From SIO4C1 sp039180385 (lineage in GTDB: Bacteria > Cyanobacteriota > Cyanobacteriia > Phormidesmidales > Phormidesmidaceae), in the NCBI GenBank assembly GCA_039180385.1, contig JBCDDJ010000184.1, positions 1-11,989 on the forward strand: a DNA stretch of 11,989 bases. The letters run 5' to 3'. Both the position numbers and the translations under genes were made by a program. Below, one piece after another: positions 1 to 5,754 of this stretch (within the stretch, counting starts at the first letter, position 1; each line of letters starts with the position of its first letter). A model generated the notes under the pieces. That model was given only the letters and a program-made list of their open reading frames with translations, did no database searches and was not told the DNA's origin.

Positions 1-184
1 CTTGATGATTGCCGTACACACAGGTGTCTAACGGCTGCAAACGCTCAATCGTCAAATACTCATCTGAGCCAACCCAAAGACTGCCGTCCGGAGTTCTGAC
101 AATCGCCGACAGCTGGGCTAGTAAATCCTCAGCATCGCTGCCAAATTTGAGTAAAACCCGGCTCAATAAAAAGCTATTCAACAT
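1..184 (-). CDS. N-terminal fragment of a probable DUF3616-family protein (runs off the left edge)
   Basis: On the minus strand an ATG at 184-182 opens a frame with no stop to the window edge, giving 61 codons. The product begins MLNSFLLSRVLLKFGSDAED and continues through LSAIVRTPDGSLWVGSDE and LTIERLQPLD. The pattern of a hydrophobic start, then 'TPDGSLWVGSDE' and 'IERL', resembles the start of cyanobacterial DUF3616 proteins, whose function is unknown; this match is from memory and not from a search. The TPDGSLWVGSD segment looks like one blade strand of a beta-propeller, which suits that family. No clear Shine-Dalgarno lies before the ATG. It is divergent from the exported protein at 523. 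Only the first part of the gene is here, so the domain content cannot be judged. Confidence 0.6.
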   Translation of the reverse strand, partial: MLNSFLLSRVLLKFGSDAEDLLAQLSAIVRTPDGSLWVGSDEYLTIERLQPLDTCVYGNHQ

Positions 185-210
185 TAGGTGAGACCATTTT
201 TATGGAATTT

Positions 211-232
211 TCACGGAAGGATCTATCCGTGA
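211..232. repeat. Inverted repeat near the start of the leftward gene
   Basis: TCACGGA (211-217) and TCCGTGA (226-232) are perfect 7-bp arms around an 8-nt loop. The element sits about 27 bp upstream of the leftward start codon, so in that transcript it would be a 5'-leader hairpin or an operator. No U-tract follows it on either strand, so a terminator is unlikely. Confidence 0.5.
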
Positions 233-281
233 GGGACCTAAAAATCGTAGGCTATTATTAGGTATTGAATTAAATAACTTT

Positions 282-315
282 ATCTAATAAATATGAGTAT
301 CTAGTAAATACGAGT
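282..315. repeat. 17-bp tandem direct repeat
   Basis: ATCTAATAAATATGAGT (282-298) is followed immediately by ATCTAGTAAATACGAGT (299-315), two mismatches in 17 positions. The unit is AT-rich and lies in a divergent promoter region, so it may be a pair of protein-binding sites or a simple slipped duplication. Confidence 0.7.
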
Positions 316-424
316 CTGATATTTCAGAATCAAATCTGTCCTCATCTCAGAATAATATCGCCTTTTAGTAGAGTTTACAGCAATTATCATCACCCTTAAA
401 TCAGTTACATACCCCATCACTGTC

Positions 425-453
425 TTGAAACAGCAGAACATTCACATTAGATG
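425..453 (+). promoter_or_regulatory. Candidate sigma-70-type promoter for the exported TPR-like protein
   Basis: TTGAAA at 425-430 is followed 16-17 nt later by TTAGAT/TAGATG (447-453). Spacing and the -35 fit; the -10 is poor. A transcript from here would have a leader of about 60 nt ending in the AGGAG site at 510-514 before the ATG at 523. Confidence 0.3.
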
Positions 454-522
454 CTCTGAAAACGGGGTCAAATCTAACCGATTTAGATAAGGGTCTATCA
501 ACCTCAAACAGGAGTTCCTTGC

Positions 523-978
523 ATGAAAAAGTGGCTAGAATACAGTTTGCTATCAGTCGTCAGCGGTAGCTTTTTTCTCTTTCATGCAGCCTATGCTGAT
601 ACTTCAACAGTCTCGGGCTCAACATCAGGCGTGATGGAGGGCAACGCCCTTCAGATTTCAGAAAATGCCGTGACTTCTGAAGACACGGAAATGGTTTCCT
701 CAACAACCGAGATCTCGACAGTCCAACATCTATCCCCCGCCGAACAACAGTTAAGGGCGGAGCGAGCTAATCGTTTATATGACACAGCCGAGCGGTATCG
801 ACGTCTGGGTGATCAAACTCAAGCGCTTGAGTCATATCGCTCTGCCCTCTTCATTTTTGAGGTGCTGGCCGCCTCAAGCCAGGAAGGCGAAGCTCAAGAA
901 AGCTTCCAGGTGGCAGCTGAGTTTGTGCGATCGCGCATTTCAGAACTCCGGCAATCGGCGTCCCAAGCCGAGTTATAA
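523..978 (+). CDS. Small exported protein with a single TPR-like helix pair, function unknown
   Basis: The 151-residue product starts with a typical Sec signal peptide: MKKW, then a hydrophobic stretch (about residues 8-22) ending AAYA, with likely cleavage after residue 25 (AYA|DT). A Ser/Thr/Glu-rich, probably disordered segment follows (about 26-70). The C-terminal half is helical. Residues near 85-114 (LYDTAERYRRLG, then QALESYRSALFIFE) match the spacing of one tetratricopeptide repeat, and a last amphipathic helix (about 124-146) follows. TPRs usually bind proteins, and a single one suggests a small adaptor or a partner in the periplasm. The start is supported by AGGAG 8 nt upstream. The gene stands alone, convergent with the response regulator. 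CHAT-type cyanobacterial proteins often carry exported TPRs, and a CHAT remnant lies 0.8 kb away, but no link between them can be shown. I do not recognise the family. Confidence 0.75.
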   Translation: MKKWLEYSLLSVVSGSFFLFHAAYADTSTVSGSTSGVMEGNALQISENAVTSEDTEMVSSTTEISTVQHLSPAEQQLRAERANRLYDTAERYRRLGDQTQALESYRSALFIFEVLAASSQEGEAQESFQVAAEFVRSRISELRQSASQAEL

Positions 979-1053
979 GTGCTGACAACGATAGCTCAGC
1001 AAAACCAGACTGCCCACCCGGAGACCCTTAAGACGGCTATCATTCACTGGCCA

Positions 1054-1716
1054 TCAGCTAGCAGCCTTTTCTTGATTGCTTGGCAGATATCCCTGCCTGT
1101 AGGCATAACAAACAAGCTGAACCCGATTCTCCAGATTCAGCTTGTCTAAAATATGACTCAGATGACTTTGCACAGTCCGAGGGCTGAGAAACAAGCGTTC
1201 ACTTACCTGCCGGTTAGTATAACCTTGGACAACTTCCCAAAAGACCCTGGTTTCAGCAGGACTCAGGGGCAACGGCTCAGGAGGGTAAGCATTCGCTGAC
1301 CCAGCCAATCTCGGCTGACCTAAGCGAGTCAGCTCAGCTTGAACGCGACGCCTGCGCTCTAGCTGTGATTCAATTTTTGCAAGCAATTCCCTGGGTCGAA
1401 AGGGTTTTACCAAAAAATCATCAGCGCCCAGCTTATACCCCTGAACACAATCGTCCAGCTCGCTACACGTCGTCAAAAAAATGAACGGCACCAGTTGACC
1501 AACCGGCATTTCCCTCAGCGTCGAACAAAACTCGAAACCATTCATTTGGGGCATCATGACATCTGAAATTACCAAATCGGGGAGCGCTTGTTTAAATAGC
1601 GCCAACCCCTCCATCCCATTCATTGCATTGCACAGCATAAAACCACGCTGCTTCAGATAGCGAGTCAAGGCAACTTGCAAGGTCTTATCATCATCTACCA
1701 CTAAAATTTTTTGCAT
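1054..1716 (-). CDS. Response regulator, receiver domain plus LuxR/NarL-type DNA-binding domain
   Basis: The 220-residue protein is a two-component output regulator. The receiver domain (1-120) has the acidic pair at Asp8-Asp9, phospho-acceptor Asp52 in the LVISDVMMPQMNG segment, the switch Thr82 (FIFLTT) and the conserved Lys104 in VKPF. A short Arg-rich linker (121-125) and a variable stretch lead to a C-terminal GerE/LuxR helix-turn-helix (about 149-210: LSPAETRVFWEVVQGYTNRQ, then SPRTVQSHLSHILDKL). Phosphorylation at Asp52 should drive DNA binding as a dimer. The organisation resembles the Ycf29/TctD-like regulators of cyanobacteria and plastids, a resemblance I infer from pattern and have not tested. 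No histidine kinase is adjacent, so it is an orphan whose partner is elsewhere. The ATG at 1716 starts the usual MxxILVVDDD; only AGG directly abutting it is seen, so translation signals are weak. Confidence 0.92.
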   Translation of the reverse strand: MQKILVVDDDKTLQVALTRYLKQRGFMLCNAMNGMEGLALFKQALPDLVISDVMMPQMNGFEFCSTLREMPVGQLVPFIFLTTCSELDDCVQGYKLGADDFLVKPFRPRELLAKIESQLERRRRVQAELTRLGQPRLAGSANAYPPEPLPLSPAETRVFWEVVQGYTNRQVSERLFLSPRTVQSHLSHILDKLNLENRVQLVCYAYRQGYLPSNQEKAAS

Positions 1717-1789
1717 CCTGCTCTATCACTTCTAGCCTTATATAAACCGTCATCATTGAGTTGAAAAGATAGATGCTGATAGTTAAAGT

Positions 1790-1959
1790 ACCAAAATCGT
1801 GGCGTCCTTATTGTTAGACATCACACATTTCACCTCTGTTTTTATCTATCCGAGCTATGAGTTTAGTTTTATCGCAGCATGTTGCAAGATAATCTCACCC
1901 CCACCGCAGCCCTGCAGCAGGCGCAGATTACCCTGTGGAAACAAACTCCAAATTCCTGA
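1790..1959 (+). pseudogene. Decayed C-terminal end of a CHAT-domain (caspase-like) protein gene
   Basis: In the frame of 1867-1959 the sequence reads FYRSMLQDNL, TPTAALQQAQ, ITLWKQTP and then stops at TGA (1957-1959). CHAT peptidases of cyanobacteria end with an FY..ML......P..ALR.AQ...W.Q pattern followed by a W..PYYWA.F..QG tail; the first part matches closely and the tail is missing. Directly upstream the frame is broken by TAG at 1864-1866. AMSL can be read just before FY in another frame (1854-1865), as if a base had been inserted, and IVASLL (1796-1813) in a third frame resembles the CHAT 'VVASLW' strand at about the right distance. The remnant ends one base before the stop codon of the leftward membrane-protein gene, so an insertion or deletion probably removed the tail. 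No intact catalytic His or Cys is present. Confidence 0.6.
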
Positions 1960-2607
1960 CTAGCCCAGCCGCCAACGCTTCGCATATTTGCGGGCATAGG
2001 TAGCAACCGACTGCCCTGACAGATACAGATGGGTCATCGTCGGCAGCATCGCTGAGATCCCCACCACCATGCCAAAGTATATATTCTTCAAACTTTCTCG
2101 GTTAGTTGGGTTAGTCACCGCCTCAACAATGCGATCTTCATAGACTCCCGTGCGCGTCGTAAAAGACTCCGGCGTATGTTGTACAGCACTCACCAACCAA
2201 CCCGAAAACGAAAACACAAACAGCACCCACCAGGTTGCCACAATGGCAATCAACACATCAATGCTGAGATGGGCCACATAGCTCGTCACTGAGGTTGTCT
2301 TAAGCGCCCGCCGCGCAATGTAGACTGTAATGAAAAAGGACAGACTATCAAACAAGGCTCCCAAAATACCCACTGGGAACTGCAGCAAAAAATAATGGGC
2401 CCGTTCATTCCCAAACGCCTCTTCTGGGTAAGCCGTCAGCAGCGCTAGCCAGTAGCAGGTCATATTCAGTAGGGTAAAAAAGAGAAACAGCTTTGGGAAA
2501 AAGCTAATGAAACTGCCTCGCTTGCGATCGTAAAAATCTAGCAACCGTCCCAAAGCGCGCTTCCAAATAGCCATAATCGGGCGAGTCCGAAACTTGCGTA
2601 GCCTCAT
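1960..2607 (-). CDS. Four-helix integral membrane protein of unknown function
   Basis: The 215-residue product has a basic N-terminus (Arg/Lys-rich, residues 2-30) and four hydrophobic segments at about 36-58, 76-98, 115-141 and 175-197, ending in a basic tail (YARKYAKRWRLG). The positive-inside rule would place both ends in the cytoplasm. A loop between helices three and four (about 143-174) carries polar and charged residues. No catalytic motif is visible and I do not recognise the family. It lies downstream of argS on the same strand with a 120-bp gap and a terminator-like hairpin between them, so it is probably transcribed separately. An internal ATG at codon 12 is an alternative start; neither has a good ribosome binding site. 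Its 3' end abuts the CHAT remnant on the other strand. Confidence 0.75.
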   Translation of the reverse strand: MRLRKFRTRPIMAIWKRALGRLLDFYDRKRGSFISFFPKLFLFFTLLNMTCYWLALLTAYPEEAFGNERAHYFLLQFPVGILGALFDSLSFFITVYIARRALKTTSVTSYVAHLSIDVLIAIVATWWVLFVFSFSGWLVSAVQHTPESFTTRTGVYEDRIVEAVTNPTNRESLKNIYFGMVVGISAMLPTMTHLYLSGQSVATYARKYAKRWRLG

Positions 2608-2701
2608 AGCGGTTCTAAGAAAAATCTATCGTAGCCATAGTCTGGCAAACTTCCTAGAGGCTAGCCATGATCCAGCGCACTGAGGTCTTTAACTGACAGT
2701 C

Positions 2702-2739
2702 AAAAACAATCCCTGAGCGGACAACGACTACATCCGCTC
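2702..2739 (-). terminator. Probable intrinsic terminator of argS
   Basis: Read on the minus strand, GAGCGG (2739-2734) and CCGCTC (2720-2715) form a 6-bp GC-rich stem around a 13-nt loop, followed about 8 nt later by five T residues (2706-2702). The 5' arm begins inside the last argS codons, so the stem overlaps the stop. The distance between stem and T-run is longer than ideal. Confidence 0.4.
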
Positions 2740-4503
2740 CAACACCTGAATCCCCAACAAAGAAAGCCCTAACTTCAGCGTCCGCGCCGTCAAATCGCAC
2801 AGCATCAGCCGCGAGGTGCGCTGGGGTTCGTCAGCTTGCAAAACCGAGCAACGGTCGTAAAACTGATTAAACTTTTGGCTTAGCTCAAATAGGTATTGAC
2901 ACAAACGATTAGGAAATAAATCACGAGCCACCTCAGCGATGGTTTCATCGAGCTGCAGCAGATGTTTCGCCAGGGCAAACTCAGACTCGTCCCCCAGGTG
3001 GATTTGGGTGTCAGCCCCCAAATTGCCAAAATCAATATCCCCTTTGCGGCTAATCCCCTGCACCCGCACATAGGCATACAGCATATATGGGGCCGTATTG
3101 CCCTGCAGGGCAAGCATTTTGTCAAAGCTAAACACATAGTCGCTGGTGCGGTTTTGGCTAAGGTCAGCATACTTGACCGCGCCGATGCCAACTTTCTCGG
3201 CTACGTTTTGAACAAACGCTTCTGACTCATTTCGATCTTCTGCCTGAATACGCGACTCTAAATCCTTGCGGGCGCGTTCAACGGCTTCGTCTAATAAATC
3301 CTTAAGCTTAATCGTCTCTCCTGAGCGGGTTTTCAACTTCTTGCCATCTTCGCCTTTCACCAAGCCAAAGGGCACATGGGTCAGCTCCACATCGTCGGGA
3401 ATCCATCCGGCTCGACCCGCCACTTGAAACACCTGGGCAAAGTGATTGGCCTGACCCGCATCCGTCAGAATAACAGCGCGATCGATCTTATCTTTTTGGA
3501 TGCGATAGCGAATAGCTGCTAGATCGGTGGTGGCGTAATTAAACCCGCCATTTGACTTTTGCACAATCAGCGGTAATGGGTCACCCTCCTTATTCGTGAA
3601 TCCTTCTAAGAAAACCACCTTGGCACCCTGATCTTTTTCTAATAGGTCAAGGATCGTCAGATCTTTGACGACATCCGACAGCATGGGGTTATAGAACGAC
3701 TCTCCCCGCTCGTTGATATGTATATCCAGGCAGTCATAAATCTTTTGAAATTCCTTTCGGGACTGCTCACAAAGCACCTGCCATGCCTTTAGGGCAGATT
3801 CATCGCCGGACTGCAGCTCGACGACCGCCTTGCGAGAGGTTTCTTTAAAGGCCTCATCATCGTCAAAGCGTTTTTTAGCCTGCTTGTAAAAAGTTACGAG
3901 GTCACCAATATCTACCTCAGAGCCTGCCTCCAGCGCCTCAGGGCAGGCCTCGCGCAAATGGGTAATCAGCATACCAAACTGGGTACCCCAGTCACCCACG
4001 TGATTGAGCCGCAGCACGTCATGTCCCGAAAACTCGAGCACACGGGCAATGCTATCCCCAATAATGGTCGAGCGCAGGTGGCCGACGTGCATTTCTTTGG
4101 CAATATTGGGGCTTGAGAAATCGACGATGATTTTTTGGGGCGGTTTGGCCTTGGACACCCCCAACCGCTCGTCAGATTGCATCACCTTCAGCTGGGCCTC
4201 GAGGTAGTCGGTCTCAAACTTCAGATTGATGAAACCGGGGCCTGCTATTTCAGGGGGTTCGCACAGATCGCTGACATCCAGATTTTCAACGATTTGGGTT
4301 GCGATCGCACGCGGATTACTTTTCAGCGGCTTCGCCAGTGACATCGCCAAATTAGCCTGATAGTCACCAAACTTAGGATTTGCCGTCGGCACCAGCACCG
4401 GATCGGTCCCTTCAAGCTCTGCCCCAAAAGCGGCAACCAATGCTTGCTGTATGCGGGTTTTCAGTTCTTCAATCGTCGATAGCATGGCGGCGGTGTTCAT
4501 CAT
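2728..4503 (-). CDS. argS: Arginyl-tRNA synthetase
   Basis: This 591-residue class Ia enzyme charges tRNA-Arg with arginine using ATP in the cytoplasm. The N-terminal Arg-S additional domain covers about 8-100 (TANPKFGDYQANLAMSLAK). The nucleotide-binding HIGH signature appears as HVGH at 139-142 within SSPNIAKEMHVGHLRST. The KMSKS region is the degenerate form usual in ArgS, KKLKTRSGETIKL (388-400). The C-terminal DALR anticodon-binding domain (about 468-591) ends in the ERM typical of the family. Length is normal. Three ATGs (codons 1, 2, 7) could start translation. AAGG lies directly before the first, too close for a good site, and homologous N-termini best match codon 7 (4485), so the true start is uncertain by 18 nt. 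The gene is divergent from mug. Confidence 0.97.
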   Translation of the reverse strand: MMNTAAMLSTIEELKTRIQQALVAAFGAELEGTDPVLVPTANPKFGDYQANLAMSLAKPLKSNPRAIATQIVENLDVSDLCEPPEIAGPGFINLKFETDYLEAQLKVMQSDERLGVSKAKPPQKIIVDFSSPNIAKEMHVGHLRSTIIGDSIARVLEFSGHDVLRLNHVGDWGTQFGMLITHLREACPEALEAGSEVDIGDLVTFYKQAKKRFDDDEAFKETSRKAVVELQSGDESALKAWQVLCEQSRKEFQKIYDCLDIHINERGESFYNPMLSDVVKDLTILDLLEKDQGAKVVFLEGFTNKEGDPLPLIVQKSNGGFNYATTDLAAIRYRIQKDKIDRAVILTDAGQANHFAQVFQVAGRAGWIPDDVELTHVPFGLVKGEDGKKLKTRSGETIKLKDLLDEAVERARKDLESRIQAEDRNESEAFVQNVAEKVGIGAVKYADLSQNRTSDYVFSFDKMLALQGNTAPYMLYAYVRVQGISRKGDIDFGNLGADTQIHLGDESEFALAKHLLQLDETIAEVARDLFPNRLCQYLFELSQKFNQFYDRCSVLQADEPQRTSRLMLCDLTARTLKLGLSLLGIQVLERM

Positions 4504-4626
4504 CCTTAAAGCAAGCCAATCTATAGCCTAACAAGGAATCTTACTGGTTCGACACCCCATCTAAATCGCGCCTTACCCCATCCGGGTAGCCCCCCAGAGT
4601 TCTCTTCAACGGGGGTGAGGGCAATG

Positions 4627-4641
4627 CAGGCGCTCCGCCTG
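4627..4641. repeat. Short perfect hairpin between argS and mug
   Basis: CAGGCG-CTC-CGCCTG is a 6-bp GC-rich stem with a 3-nt loop. No T-run follows on either strand. It lies just upstream of the candidate mug promoter and may be a dispersed palindromic repeat; copies elsewhere cannot be checked here. Confidence 0.4.
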
Positions 4642-4657
4642 GGTCCAAAACAACTTT

Positions 4658-4666
4658 TGCTATACA
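4658..4666 (+). promoter_or_regulatory. Candidate extended -10 promoter for mug
   Basis: TGCTATACA (4658-4666) is an extended -10 element. Transcription would start near 4673, only about 23 nt before the ATG at 4696. No convincing -35 lies upstream. If correct, it rules out the longer upstream starts in this frame. Confidence 0.35.
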
Positions 4667-4695
4667 CTAACCACAAAGCCCGTCTGACACTGCCA

Positions 4696-5256
4696 ATGAC
4701 GCCGCTTCGTAAACCTAGCAAAGCCGAAATCCAAGCCGCCTACGGCAGCACCATGCCCGATATCATCGGCCCTGATTTAAAAATTCTGTTTTGCGGCATC
4801 AACCCCAGCCTCTACAGCATCGCGGTCGGGCACCACTTTGCCCGACCTGGCAATCGATTTTGGAAAGCACTCCATGGCGCGGGTTTTACCCCACACGTCT
4901 ACTCCCCGACAGAAGACAAAAGCTTATTAGAGCTAGGCTACGGTGTCACGAACGTAGCTTGGCGGGCCACGGCCCGAGCCGACGAGCTGAGCAAAACAGA
5001 GCTATTAAAGGGATATGAACTGCTGATTGACAAGGTGACAACCTATAAACCCGTCTGTCTGGCGGTGCTAGGCATTAGCGCCTATCGCATCGCCTTTGAG
5101 CACCCTAAAGCCAAGATCGGAGAACAACACCCCAACTGGCATGGGACGCGCGTTTGGGCCTTACCCAACCCCAGTGGCCTAAATGCCCACTATCAAGTAG
5201 ATGATCTCGCAAAGGTTTATCAAGAATTACGACTTGCCGTTGAAGATCATCCGTAA
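4696..5256 (+). CDS. mug: G/U mismatch-specific DNA glycosylase (MUG subfamily of uracil-DNA glycosylases)
   Basis: The 186-residue enzyme excises uracil and ethenocytosine opposite guanine, starting base-excision repair. Motif 1 is GINPS (34-38), with Asn36 in the position of the catalytic Asn of E. coli Mug (GINPG); the usual Gly is Ser here. It is followed by GHHFARPGNRFW (45-56), GVTNVAWRATARADELSK (83-100) and motif 2 LPNPSGLNAHY (156-166), which forms the wedge that replaces the flipped base. The alignment runs the full length of E. coli Mug (168 aa). The frame stays open up to GTG 4615 and an ATG at 4624, but those 24-27 extra residues (basic, low complexity) match nothing in the family. 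Homologous N-termini begin with a KP(S/T)K.E(I/L) segment, as here from 4696. The gene is divergent from argS and not in an operon with its right-hand neighbour, which starts 74 bp later. Confidence 0.92.
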   Translation: MTPLRKPSKAEIQAAYGSTMPDIIGPDLKILFCGINPSLYSIAVGHHFARPGNRFWKALHGAGFTPHVYSPTEDKSLLELGYGVTNVAWRATARADELSKTELLKGYELLIDKVTTYKPVCLAVLGISAYRIAFEHPKAKIGEQHPNWHGTRVWALPNPSGLNAHYQVDDLAKVYQELRLAVEDHP

Positions 5257-5329
5257 TTTCCCAAAAAGCTAGCGAAGATAGAAGTATCACCTACGCCACA
5301 CTTCGTGTTCCCTAGACTTCAGACACACC

Positions 5330-5734
5330 ATGCCACACTTCGAAGAGTATCAGGCCCCCTATCCAGAAGATCTGATCATTGAGGTGCCTGCACAATATCG
5401 ATACCCCGAAGTCGACTCAATCCCAAATGGAATGACCCCCATGGGCCAGATCGACACCGAAGGGAAACTGCACCAAGGCACAGCCGCAGGCCAAGCCCCT
5501 TGGTGGATAATTATTGCCAGCTGGCCCATTATTGGATTCCCCGGTCTAGTCTTTTTAGGCCTCTCTCTCGCCCAAATTGTTCACACCTTTGAGCAGCTGA
5601 TTGAGGGGGATATTAGCCGTCATGTATTTGCGGCCACAGCAACAGTTTGGTTGCTGCCCACACTACTAGCGCTTGCCATTGTGTGTATTCCGGCTCGAGG
5701 CACCTTGGCAAAGCTGAGAAGATCGTTCACTTAA
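5330..5734 (+). CDS. Small protein with two predicted membrane helices, function unknown
   Basis: The 134-residue product has a polar, proline- and tyrosine-rich N-terminal half (residues 1-56, acidic, probably cytoplasmic or disordered). Two hydrophobic segments follow at about 58-82 (WWIIIASWPIIGFPGLVFLG) and 98-121 (VFAATATVWLLPTLLALAIV), then a short basic tail (ARGTLAKLRRSFT). This would give a helical hairpin with both ends inside. No Shine-Dalgarno is visible before ATG 5330, and an 11-bp direct repeat GCCACACTTCG (5295-5305 and 5332-5342) spans the start. The collagen-like gene begins 20 nt after its stop on the same strand, so the two are probably co-transcribed. I do not recognise the family. 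Confidence 0.7.
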   Translation: MPHFEEYQAPYPEDLIIEVPAQYRYPEVDSIPNGMTPMGQIDTEGKLHQGTAAGQAPWWIIIASWPIIGFPGLVFLGLSLAQIVHTFEQLIEGDISRHVFAATATVWLLPTLLALAIVCIPARGTLAKLRRSFT

Positions 5735-5754
5735 ACAGTAAAATTACGACATTA

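Larger units (their letters stand above)
185..522. promoter_or_regulatory. AT-rich divergent intergenic region
   Basis: This 338-bp stretch separates two divergent genes and holds no convincing ORF or RNA gene. It contains a 7-bp inverted repeat (211-232), a 17-bp tandem repeat (282-315), a small palindrome TCTGA-TATT-TCAGA (315-328), and a candidate promoter for the rightward gene. An inverted repeat ATCTAA-N5-TTAGAT lies at 472-488, between that promoter and the ribosome binding site, and could form a weak hairpin in the leader. The concentration of repeats suggests regulated expression of one or both neighbours, but no named regulator site is recognisable. Confidence 0.5.

Noticed and set aside
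9..191. 60-codon plus-strand ORF at the left edge
   Set aside because: It is antisense to a better frame with DUF3616-like residues (TPDGSLWVGSDE), and its own product has no recognisable character.
979..1053. Possible terminator between the convergent TPR-like and response-regulator genes
   Set aside because: Only weak pairings (GATAGC with GCTATC over a 39-nt loop) and no T-run are visible.
4615..4695. N-terminal extension of Mug from GTG 4615 or ATG 4624
   Set aside because: The extra residues match nothing in the family, and a candidate extended -10 at 4658 lies inside the extension. TGAGG before ATG 4624 is too close to act well.
5647..5754. Upstream extension of the collagen-like protein
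   Set aside because: It would overlap the preceding membrane-protein gene by 88 nt and bury the signal peptide that starts at 5755.
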